This document shows positions 32,706-40,052 of a DNA stretch of 64,000 nt, piece after piece. Source of the stretch: Streptomyces sp. NBC_00459 (GTDB lineage: Bacteria > Actinomycetota > Actinomycetes > Streptomycetales > Streptomycetaceae); assembly GCF_036013955.1 (NCBI RefSeq), contig NZ_CP107903.1:6510001-6574000 (forward strand), read 5' to 3'. How positions within the stretch are numbered: position 1 is the first letter of the stretch; each line of letters opens with the position of its first letter. The position numbers and the translations under genes are program-made. Under the pieces are notes generated by a model, which did not search any database, was not told the DNA's origin, and saw only the letters and a list, made by a program, of their open reading frames with translations.

Positions 32706-33311
32706 ATGTCTGATGTTCTTCCTCTGGTCGAGGCCCGGCTGTGTACGGCGCTGGGCGAACCGGACGCGCGCGCCGCGGTCACCTTCCTCGGTACGGACCG
32801 CGTCGAGGTACTGCGTTTCCAGGGCCAGGACCGGGACGGAGAGGACGGGGAGATCGTCCGCTACGCCACCCTCGGCATGTCCGCGCTGCCGATGGCGGAC
32901 CCCACCGCGGTGCTCGCCGACCCGGTGAAGGGCCCGCGCGCCGAGCTGATCATCTCCGTCCGGGCCGGCGTGGCCGACACCGACAAGGTGCTGCGCCCGC
33001 TCGCGGTTCTCGCCGCGTCCCCGCAGGTCGAGGGTGTGATCGTGGCCCCCGGTGCCTCGCTCGACGTCGGTGAGCCGCTGTGGCCGGGGGCGTCCTTCAC
33101 CTCGGTCCTGGTCGCGGAGCCGGGCGGCCTGGTCGAGGACCTGGAGCTCGACGCGCCCCTGGACCCGGTGCGCTTCCTGCCCCTGCTCCCGATGACCCCG
33201 AACGAGGCAGCCTGGAAGCGCGTCCACGGCGCACAGGCCCTCCAGGAACGCTGGCTCACGAACGGGACGGACCTACGGGACCCGGCCCGCAGGTCCGTCC
33301 CGCTGGACTGA
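32706..33311 (+). CDS. Suppressor-of-fused (SUFU) domain protein
   Basis: The product is 201 residues from ATG 32706. The pattern VEARLCTALGEPDARAAV, RYATLGMSAL, RAELIISVRAG, VLRPLAVLAASPQ, EPLWPGASFTSVLV and VRFLPLLPMTPNEAAW is that of bacterial SUFU-domain proteins. The bacterial role is unknown; some relatives are immunity proteins to contact-dependent toxins, but no toxin gene is nearby here. No signal peptide. The gene appears monocistronic. Confidence 0.88.
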   Translation: MSDVLPLVEARLCTALGEPDARAAVTFLGTDRVEVLRFQGQDRDGEDGEIVRYATLGMSALPMADPTAVLADPVKGPRAELIISVRAGVADTDKVLRPLAVLAASPQVEGVIVAPGASLDVGEPLWPGASFTSVLVAEPGGLVEDLELDAPLDPVRFLPLLPMTPNEAAWKRVHGAQALQERWLTNGTDLRDPARRSVPLD

Positions 33312-33386
33312 CCCCAGTACATTCCCGCGGAGTGACTGATATCACCAACCGGCCCCAGAAAGAAGCCAGTTGGGCAGCGCCCCCTT

Positions 33387-33429
33387 AGGGGCGCGGGGAA
33401 CTGCGCGACAAGCCCCCACCGGCCCGCAG
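33387..33429 (+). repeat. Dispersed intergenic repeat, copy C
   Basis: This is a near-identical inverse of the 26198-26240 element, placed between the converging SUFU and MFS genes just before the MFS stop. Confidence 0.75.
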
Positions 33430-33443
33430 GCAGGCCACCGCGC

Positions 33444-34721
33444 TCAACTCGCGAAGACACCGACACTGTCCTCCGCGGCGTGCCGAACCTCCAGCTCCTC
33501 CACCTCGTGGGTGAGCGACTTCCGCCGCACGACAACCACCACCGCGCCGAGCACGGCGGTCACCGCCGCGACCACGAACGGCATGTGGATGTCGCTCCAC
33601 TCCTCGATCTTCGGCGCGAAGTACGGGGCCGCGGCAGCCGCGAACCAGCGCACGAAGTTGTAGCCGGCGCTCGCCACCGGGCGCGGCGCGTCCGAGACGC
33701 CCAGCGCCAGCTCCGTGTACACCGTGTTGTTCACACCGATGAACGCACCGGACAGGACTGTGCAGACGACGGCGACGGTGTGGCTGCCGTAGCCGAGGAC
33801 CAGCACGTCCGCGGCGAGCAGCACCAGCGAGCCACCCAGCACCGTCAGCGATCCGAACCGCCGCTGCAACCGCGGAGCGACCAGCACCGACGAGACGGCC
33901 AGCAGCAGACCCCACGCGAAGAACACGGCCCCGGACCTGTACGGAGTCATGTCGAGCACGAACGGGGTGAAGGCCAGCACGGTGAAGAACGTGTAGTTGT
34001 AGAAGAAGGACGAGACCGCGGCGGAGGCCAGGCCCCCGTGGCCGAGCGCCTTGATCGGGTCGAGCAGTGACGTCTTCCGGGCCGGCTTCGGCTGTTCCTT
34101 CAGGAACACCGTGATGCAGAGGAAACCGACGGCCATCAGGAACGCGGTGCCGAAGAAGGGATAGCGCCAGCTGGCGTTGCCGAGCAGCGCGCCCAGCAGG
34201 GGACCGCACGCCATGCCGAGGCCCAGGGCGGACTCGTACAGCAGGATCGCGGCGGCGCTGCCGCCGGCCGCGGCCCCGACGATGACCGCGAGGGCCGTCG
34301 AGACGAAGAGCGCGTTGCCCAGGCCCCAGCCGGCCCGGAAGCCGACCAGTTCGGCGACCGAGCCCGAGGTGCCGGCCAGGCCCGCGAAGAGCACGACGAA
34401 CGCGAGGCCGAGCAGCAGGGTCTTCTTGCCGCCGATCCGGCTGGAGACGAATCCGGTGACCAGCATCGCCACGGCGGTGATCAGGAAGTACGACGTGAAG
34501 AGCAGGGAGACCTGGCCGGCCGTGGCGTCCAGGCCCTTGGCGATGGAGGGGAGGATCGGGTCGACGAGTCCGATGCCCATGAAGGCGACGACGGACGCGC
34601 CGGCGGTCGCCCAGACGGCCTTCGGCTGCCGGAGGAGTCCGCCGGCTCCCATGTCGAAGGGGTCCGCTTCGGCCGGGCCTCCCGTGCTTCCCGGGCCGGT
34701 GCTCGTTGCGCTGCTGTGCAT
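33444..34721 (-). CDS. Major facilitator superfamily exporter
   Basis: The product is 425 residues from ATG 34721, behind GAAGGAG. Twelve hydrophobic helices are visible. The loop between helices 2 and 3 has the MFS motif (VTGFVSSRIGGKKTLLLG) and the fifth helix carries motif C-like GLGMACGPLLGALLGN, typical of drug/H+ antiporters. The position-specific pattern is of the DHA1 type, so it may export drugs or metabolites. Its promoter contains a palindromic operator, suggesting control by a MarR-type or similar repressor encoded elsewhere. Confidence 0.92.
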   Translation of the reverse strand: MHSSATSTGPGSTGGPAEADPFDMGAGGLLRQPKAVWATAGASVVAFMGIGLVDPILPSIAKGLDATAGQVSLLFTSYFLITAVAMLVTGFVSSRIGGKKTLLLGLAFVVLFAGLAGTSGSVAELVGFRAGWGLGNALFVSTALAVIVGAAAGGSAAAILLYESALGLGMACGPLLGALLGNASWRYPFFGTAFLMAVGFLCITVFLKEQPKPARKTSLLDPIKALGHGGLASAAVSSFFYNYTFFTVLAFTPFVLDMTPYRSGAVFFAWGLLLAVSSVLVAPRLQRRFGSLTVLGGSLVLLAADVLVLGYGSHTVAVVCTVLSGAFIGVNNTVYTELALGVSDAPRPVASAGYNFVRWFAAAAAPYFAPKIEEWSDIHMPFVVAAVTAVLGAVVVVVRRKSLTHEVEELEVRHAAEDSVGVFAS

Positions 34722-34778
34722 GCCTGCTCCTTCACGACTCGCGGGCTCAACCCGCGGAGAGGTCGTTGGTGTATGCAC

Positions 34779-34808
34779 ATAGTAAGTTAGCTCAGCTAAT
34801 TAATGCAA
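34779..34808 (-). promoter_or_regulatory. MFS promoter with palindromic operator in the spacer
   Basis: On the minus strand TTGCAT (34808-34803), an 18-base spacer and TACTAT (34784-34779) form a promoter. The spacer contains the perfect palindrome TTAGCT-C-AGCTAA at 34787-34799. A repressor bound there would block RNA polymerase; the size and symmetry fit MarR-family operators. The local A/T content is far above the surroundings. Confidence 0.7.
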
Positions 34809-34908
34809 GCTACATCTAATTTCACCTGATGGAAAGGACGGAGGTGTGTCACTCCGGACGGGTGATCGTCCTTGACGGGAGGGGGGACGGGGAGGACCGT
34901 GGGGCTTT

Positions 34909-35550
34909 ATGAGGGGCGAACCCAGTTGCCCGAAGTGTGGTGGCCGGGTCAGGGCTCCCGGACTCTTTGCCGACTCCTGGCAGTGCGATGCGCACGGGAC
35001 GGTGCATCCGCTGCAGCCCGTGATCCCGCCCAGTGTCGACGCCCTCAGTGTCGTGGTGCATCGCACTCAGGTGCCGGTGTGGATGCCGTGGCCGCTGCCG
35101 GTCGGCTGGCTCTTCACGGGCGTGGGCTGTGCGGGCGACGACCGCAGTGGCGGCCGTGCGACGGCGGTGGCCTGTACCGGTCCCGGTCCGCTCGGCGGTA
35201 TGGGTGAGCTGATCCTGGTCGCCGAGGAACTCGGCGTCGGCCTCGGTGCGCGGTACGCGGGCATCGACGGGCCCGATCCGGGGCCGTACATGAACGTCGA
35301 GAAGCCGGCCGAGGCGAAGGTGCTGGCGGCGGGGCGGCCCACTCCGTTGTGGCATGTCGCGGGTGGGCCCGACGACCGCGCGGTGTTCGCCGGTGAGGCG
35401 CTCGGGTTGTGGTTGTGGGCGGTGGTGTGGCCCGAGCAGTCCGGGCTGCTGATGTACGACGAGCTGGTGCTCACGGATCTGCGGGATGCGGGGGCCGAGC
35501 TGGAGCTGGTTCCCTGCGGGGCGTTGTCGCCCCGGCTGCTCCAGCCGTAG
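34909..35550 (+). CDS. DUF6758 family protein with zinc ribbon
   Basis: The product is 213 residues from ATG 34909. The N-terminus has a zinc-ribbon start, EPSCPKCGGRVRAPG, with a second half ADSWQCDAHGTVHPL. The body is Trp/Pro/Gly-rich (VPVWMPWPLPVGWLFTGVG, PTPLWHVAGG, LWLWAVVWPEQ). The family matches DUF6758 as I recall; its function is unknown. It lies directly upstream of a PHP-family gene with about 200 bases between, possibly in one unit. Confidence 0.87.
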   Translation: MRGEPSCPKCGGRVRAPGLFADSWQCDAHGTVHPLQPVIPPSVDALSVVVHRTQVPVWMPWPLPVGWLFTGVGCAGDDRSGGRATAVACTGPGPLGGMGELILVAEELGVGLGARYAGIDGPDPGPYMNVEKPAEAKVLAAGRPTPLWHVAGGPDDRAVFAGEALGLWLWAVVWPEQSGLLMYDELVLTDLRDAGAELELVPCGALSPRLLQP

Positions 35551-35606
35551 CGCTCGGCTGGGTCGAGGGTGTCTGGTTCGTTGTTGTGCGCGGGTCCGCG
35601 GAGGTC

Positions 35607-35630
35607 GGTCGTGCGGTTCCCCGCGCCCCT
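35607..35630 (-). repeat. Dispersed intergenic repeat, partial copy D
   Basis: The sequence GGTCGTGCGGTTCCCCGCGC matches one end of copies A and C. It sits about 60 bases after the DUF6758 stop. Confidence 0.5.
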
Positions 35631-35754
35631 GGGTGGGCTTCCGTAAGGGTTGGTCAAGGGTTTCAGGTGTGACAGGTTGCCCTCTGGGGCCGCTATGCTT
35701 GGCGCGTCTTGCTCGTTCCCGTTCCCGTTCTCGTCGTCGCCTGGAGTCCGCATC

Positions 35755-36612
35755 GTGCGCATAGATCTGCACTGCCACTCCACCGCCTCCGACGGTACGG
35801 ACACGCCTGCCGAGCTGGTGCGCAACGCTGCCGCTGCCGGGCTCGACGTCGTCGCGCTGACCGACCACGACACGACCCGTGGGTACGCCGAGGCGATCGC
35901 CGCGCTGCCCGCCGGGCTCACGCTGGTCACCGGGGCCGAGCTGTCCTGCCGGCTCGACGGGGTCAGCATGCACATGTTGGCCTACCTGTTCGATCCCGAG
36001 GAGCCCGCGCTGTTCGCGGAGCGAGAGCTGGTGCGGGACGACCGGGTGCCGCGCGCCCAGGGGATGGTGGCCAAGCTTCAGGAGCTGGGCGTGCCCATCA
36101 CCTGGGAGCAGGTCGCGCGGATCGCCGGTGACGGATCCGTGGGCCGGCCCCATGTCGCCACCGCGCTGGTGGAGCTGGGTGTCGTACCGACCGTGAACGA
36201 CGCCTTCACCGGGGACTGGCTGGCCGACGGCGCCCGGGCCTACGTACCGAAGCACGAGACCGACCCCTTCGAGGCGCTGCGGCTGATCAAGGGGGCCGGT
36301 GGAGTCGCCGTGTTCGCGCACCCCGCCGCGAGCAAGCGGGGGCTGACGGTTCCCGAGTCCGCGATCGCCGAGCTGGCCGCCGCCGGGCTCGACGGCATCG
36401 AGGTCGACCACATGGACCACGAACCGGCGACCCGGGCGCGACTGCGCGGCCTCGCGGCGGAGCTGGGGCTGCTGGGCACCGGTTCCTCCGACTATCACGG
36501 CAGCCGCAAGACCTGCGTGCTCGGGGAGTACACGACGGATCCCGAGGTGTACGGCGAGATCACGCGGCGGGCCACCGGGGCGTTCCCGGTGCCGGGGACC
36601 GGCGGAGCCTGA
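35755..36612 (+). CDS. PHP-domain phosphoesterase
   Basis: The product is 285 residues from GTG 35755. Metal-binding motifs of the PHP family are visible: DLHCHSTASDG (HxH), ALTDHDTT, and the C-terminal GSSDYHGSRK. Related enzymes include histidinol phosphatase, RNase AM/3',5'-nucleotide bisphosphate phosphatase (TrpH/YciV). The short length and HSTASDG motif fit the TrpH group, which dephosphorylates pAp or trims short RNA; substrate is inferred from family only. MarC follows on the same strand about 90 bases later. Confidence 0.9.
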   Translation: MRIDLHCHSTASDGTDTPAELVRNAAAAGLDVVALTDHDTTRGYAEAIAALPAGLTLVTGAELSCRLDGVSMHMLAYLFDPEEPALFAERELVRDDRVPRAQGMVAKLQELGVPITWEQVARIAGDGSVGRPHVATALVELGVVPTVNDAFTGDWLADGARAYVPKHETDPFEALRLIKGAGGVAVFAHPAASKRGLTVPESAIAELAAAGLDGIEVDHMDHEPATRARLRGLAAELGLLGTGSSDYHGSRKTCVLGEYTTDPEVYGEITRRATGAFPVPGTGGA

Positions 36613-36701
36613 GCGCTCGGCGCAGGCGCCTCTGCCCCTCCCCGCTCACCGTCTCTCCTCCCCGCCTCCCCTCCTCGTATCTACGCAAGGCTCGCTCACC
36701 C

Positions 36702-37307
36702 ATGTTCGACATCGCCGTCTTCGGCTCGCTCTTTCTCACCCTTTTCGTGATCATGGATCCCCCCGGGATCACGCCGATCTTCCTCGCGCTCACCGCAGGC
36801 CGGCCCGCCCGTGTGCAGAAGCGGATGGCGTTCCAGGCCGTGTGTGTGGCCGGCGGTGTGATCACCGTGTTCGGGCTGCTCGGGCACCAGATCCTGGACT
36901 ATCTGCACGTCTCCGTGCCGGCCCTGATGATCGCCGGTGGGCTGCTGCTCCTGCTGATCGCACTCGACCTGCTCACCGGCAAGACGGACGAGCCCAAGCA
37001 GACCAAGGACGTGAACGTCGCCCTCGTCCCGCTCGGCATGCCCCTGCTTGCCGGGCCCGGTGCGATCGTCTCGGTCATCCTGGCCGTCCAGAAGGCGGAC
37101 GGCGTGGCCATGCAGGTGTCGGTGTGGGCGGCGATCCTGGCCGTCCATGTCGTGCTGTGGGTGGTCATGCGGTACTCGCTGCTGATCATCCGCGTCATCA
37201 AGGACGGCGGCGTGGTCCTGGTGACCCGGCTCGCGGGGATGATGCTGTCCGCGATCGCCGTGCAGCAGATCATCAACGGCGTCACCCAGGTGGTCCAGCA
37301 GAGCTGA
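36702..37307 (+). CDS. MarC family integral membrane protein
   Basis: The product is 201 residues from ATG 36702. Six membrane helices are visible, with the family signature FVIMDPPGITPIFLALT after the first and PLGMPLLAGPGAIVSVIL in the middle. MarC proteins were once linked to multiple antibiotic resistance, but that link was later withdrawn; the function is unknown, possibly small-molecule transport. The C-terminal GVTQVVQQS matches family ends. A terminator lies 60 bases on. Confidence 0.92.
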   Translation: MFDIAVFGSLFLTLFVIMDPPGITPIFLALTAGRPARVQKRMAFQAVCVAGGVITVFGLLGHQILDYLHVSVPALMIAGGLLLLLIALDLLTGKTDEPKQTKDVNVALVPLGMPLLAGPGAIVSVILAVQKADGVAMQVSVWAAILAVHVVLWVVMRYSLLIIRVIKDGGVVLVTRLAGMMLSAIAVQQIINGVTQVVQQS

Positions 37308-37365
37308 CGGCTGTGGCACACGCCCGGGGGCTCACCTCGGCGGTCCATGAGCGGTGGTCCACAAG

Positions 37366-37405
37366 CAGAACCCCCGTACGGCATGGTTGCCGTACGGGGG
37401 TTCTG
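37366..37405. terminator. Bidirectional terminator after marC
   Basis: An 18-bp perfect stem (37366-37383 with 37388-37405) closes a 4-base TGGT loop. It separates marC from the small convergent gene at 37441. Confidence 0.92.
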
Positions 37406-37440
37406 AAGTCTGCTCGTCGTGGGCGAGCGTCGTCCGCGCG

Positions 37441-37593
37441 TTATGAGGCCGAGGTGTCGGCCGGGCGGATCCAGAGGCGCTGCCCTATCGAGGCTGCTTG
37501 CTGCACGATCCGGTTGACGGAGGCGGCGTCCACGACCGTACTGTCAACGGGGGTTCCGTCGACGTCGTCAAGACGCATGATTTCGAAGCGCAT
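37441..37593 (-). CDS. Small conserved Streptomyces protein (50 residues)
   Basis: A 50-residue ORF reads from ATG 37593 behind AAGGGAG to TAA at 37441. It begins MRFEIMRLDDVDG and ends RLWIRPADTSAS. The mixed charge, strand-like start and helix (ASVNRIVQQAASIG) suggest a folded mini-protein, and I recall near-identical short ORFs in other streptomycetes. Its function is unknown. It is framed by terminator and divergent AT-rich region. Confidence 0.8.
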   Translation of the reverse strand: MRFEIMRLDDVDGTPVDSTVVDAASVNRIVQQAASIGQRLWIRPADTSAS

Positions 37594-37815
37594 GGGCTTC
37601 TCCCTTCGTCTGGTCATCCTCCTGAGGAGAACTACTCGGGACTGCTTGGTTACGTATCAAGTCAACTACCCGCATGTTACAAACATTCCCTACGCTAAGG
37701 AAATTTTTCGAACGTCTAACTACCGCCCGGTTAACGCGGACGTCCCGAAGGGGTCGCAGGAGACTGACCGGGACCGGTTGTGTTCGAAGCGTGACCGCCG
37801 AGACAATGGAGGTAT

Positions 37816-38715
37816 ATGAACAACGACGACCACGCGGAGCTGAGCGCCCGCATCGACCGCACGAACGAACTGCTCCACCGCATGCTCACCGAGGTCGCGA
37901 AGACACCCTCGACGCACGCGATCTTCGTCGACGCGGGATATCTGTACGCGGCGGCGGGACGGCTCGTCGCCGGAACCGAGGACCGCCGCTCCTACGAGCT
38001 GGACGCGGAAGGTCTCATCGAAGCGCTCATCGACAAGGCTCGCACGATCTTCGCGGACAGTCGGCTGCTGCGGGTCTACTGGTACGACGGTGCCCGGCGC
38101 CGCATCCACACCATCGAGCAGCAGTCCATCGCGGAACTCCCCGATGTGAAGGTCCGCCTGGGCAACCTCAACGCCAACAACCAGCAGAAGGGCGTCGACT
38201 CGCTGATCCGCACCGACCTGGAGTCCCTGGCCCGGCACCGCGCGATCAGCGACGCCGCGCTCATCGGCGGCGACGAGGACCTGGTGTCGGCGGTCGAGGC
38301 CGCGCAGGGCTACGGGGCACGCGTCCACCTGTGGGGCATCGAGGCGCCCGAGGGTCGCAACCAGGCCGAGCCGCTGCTCTGGGAGGTCGACAGCCAGCGC
38401 ACCTTCGACCTCGACTTCTTCAAGCCGTACGTCGTCCGTCGCACGGTCACGTCGTACGAGTCGTCGTCGGGGACGCGTCCCACGCGCGAGGACGTGCGGT
38501 TCGTGGGCGCCCAGGTGGCGGCGAAGTGGCTGGCCGCGCGGGGGCGCGAGGCGCTCGTCGAGCTGCTGCCCGGGCATCCCTACCTGCCCGGGTCCGTCGA
38601 TCAGGACCTGCTGGTCGAGGCGGAGGGGCTGCTCCAGTACTCGCTGCGAGGACAGGCCGAGCTGCGGCGGGCGCTGCGGGACGGCTTCTGGGAGCACCTG
38701 CAGACGCAGTACTGA
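37816..38715 (+). CDS. NYN-domain protein (PIN-like putative RNase)
   Basis: The product is 299 residues from ATG 37816. The NYN/PIN-like domain is recognised by IFVDAGYLYAAAGRL (first acidic residue), YWYDGARRR, GVDSLIRTDL, and AALIGGDEDLVSAVEAAQGYG (further acidic residues). NYN proteins act on RNA as metal-dependent nucleases. The C-terminal part (QVAAKWLAARG, a Pro-rich hinge, LRGQAELRRALRDGFWEHL) may be a LabA-like accessory region. It ends 4 bases before the convergent hydrolase stop, with no terminator between. Confidence 0.9.
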   Translation: MNNDDHAELSARIDRTNELLHRMLTEVAKTPSTHAIFVDAGYLYAAAGRLVAGTEDRRSYELDAEGLIEALIDKARTIFADSRLLRVYWYDGARRRIHTIEQQSIAELPDVKVRLGNLNANNQQKGVDSLIRTDLESLARHRAISDAALIGGDEDLVSAVEAAQGYGARVHLWGIEAPEGRNQAEPLLWEVDSQRTFDLDFFKPYVVRRTVTSYESSSGTRPTREDVRFVGAQVAAKWLAARGREALVELLPGHPYLPGSVDQDLLVEAEGLLQYSLRGQAELRRALRDGFWEHLQTQY

Positions 38716-38719
38716 ACGA

Positions 38720-39607
38720 TCAGTGCGCGAGGGTGTCCCAGAAGTCGGCAAGGGCGCGGGCGGTCTCCAGCGGGCGATCCGTGTTGGGGGAGTGCTCGGC
38801 TCCGGCGATGACCGTCCGGTGCGCGTGCAGTCGTACGGCCATGTCGTCGAGGAGGGGAACGGCCCAGGTGCCGTCCTCCGTGCCGGACAGCACATGGAAG
38901 GGCAGCGGTACGGCGGCGAGTTCCGCGACCCGGTCCGGCTCGGAGCACAACTGGCGCCCCGTGGCGACGAGTTGGGCCGGACTGTTGCCCATCCAGCGAC
39001 GGCGCAGATCCTCGTGGTCGTCGAGTCCGGCGTCCAGGGCGTCCACCGAGTCGAGGTCGCCGCCGGCCTGGGGGTCGTCCATGGCCTGGATGGCCTCCCA
39101 GACGTCGGCCATGCTCATCACGGCGAGCGCGTCCCGCAGCAGTTTCGCGCGCTGCTGCTGCGCCTCGGAGATCTCGGCGGGGCCCGAGGAGATGAGGGTC
39201 AGCGAGAGGAACGGGGAGTGGTCCAGGAGGACGGCGGCCCGGGCGATCTGCCCGCCGAGCGAGTGCCCGACGAGATGTACGGGGGTGCCGACGGCCGCCG
39301 CCTGCGCGAGCACGTCCTGCGCCAACTCGGCCTGTGCGTAAGCAGATTCGTCGTCCCGGGGGCCGGGCGACTCGAACTGTCCGCGCCCGTCCACGGCGAC
39401 GGTACGGTACCCGCGCGCGGCCAGCGGTTCGTGCGTCGAGATGAAGTCCTCCTTGCTGCCGGTGAACCCCGGCAGCAGCAGAACGGTCCCCTTCGGCTCG
39501 ACGCCGGCCGCCACGGAGGCATCGACGACGGCGAACTCGCCACGCGCGGTACGCAGGGCGTACGCACGGGCGCCGGGGGGCGGGGCGAAGGTCGAAGGCC
39601 TGCTCAT
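38720..39607 (-). CDS. Alpha/beta hydrolase
   Basis: The product is 295 residues from ATG 39607. The fold motifs are LLLPGFTGSKEDFI, AVDGRGQFESPG and the nucleophile elbow LVGHSLGGQIAR with Ser, then a late SGTEDGTW Asp segment and the His in IAGAEHSPNTDR. The substrate is unknown; the short length and hydrophobic cap suggest an esterase or lactonase-like role. No signal peptide. The stop lies 5 bases from that of the NYN gene. Confidence 0.9.
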   Translation of the reverse strand: MSRPSTFAPPPGARAYALRTARGEFAVVDASVAAGVEPKGTVLLLPGFTGSKEDFISTHEPLAARGYRTVAVDGRGQFESPGPRDDESAYAQAELAQDVLAQAAAVGTPVHLVGHSLGGQIARAAVLLDHSPFLSLTLISSGPAEISEAQQQRAKLLRDALAVMSMADVWEAIQAMDDPQAGGDLDSVDALDAGLDDHEDLRRRWMGNSPAQLVATGRQLCSEPDRVAELAAVPLPFHVLSGTEDGTWAVPLLDDMAVRLHAHRTVIAGAEHSPNTDRPLETARALADFWDTLAH

Positions 39608-40052
39608 GTGCCGAGGTTATCCGGCGCACCTGAGAAAACGGGCGGTGAGGGCCCTTGGGTCGGGCCGAGGGCGCGGCTGAGACCGGCCCTGGGGATCCGG
39701 CCGAAGGAAGTCGGCGGCGCAGCTTCGGCGCGGGGGAGCGGGGTGCGGTGCGTGCGGCCGAGGACCGCGGGAGCCGCCGGCGGTGGGCGGTGGGGCGTCC
39801 GCCGCCGGTGAGGGCCAGGGTGAGCGTCCACGGCCGGCCACCTGGACCGGCGTGCCGGGTGTGGTGCGGGCAGTCGCACGCCGGGGAGACGCGACTTCCG
39901 TAGCTGCCGTGGTGGGCGACAGGCGTGAGCATGGGCCGAGGTCTGCGACCGGTCGGGCCGCGGTGGAACGCCGACGGCCCGGCCACCTGGTGGGGTGGGC
40001 CGGGCCGTCCGGGTTCGGCCGGTGGTGCCGAGGGCCGGGGCCCTCGGGGTGA
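39608..40052. other. 445-bp intergenic region without a supported gene
   Basis: This region carries the upstream sequence of the hydrolase gene and the terminator of the helicase gene (39974-40008). Several open frames cross it, but all are GC-driven and lack ribosome binding sites. Confidence 0.6.
39974..40008 (-). terminator. Terminator of the DEAD-box helicase gene
   Basis: An 11-bp perfect stem (39974-39984 with 39998-40008) lies about 45 bases beyond the helicase stop. Confidence 0.7.
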
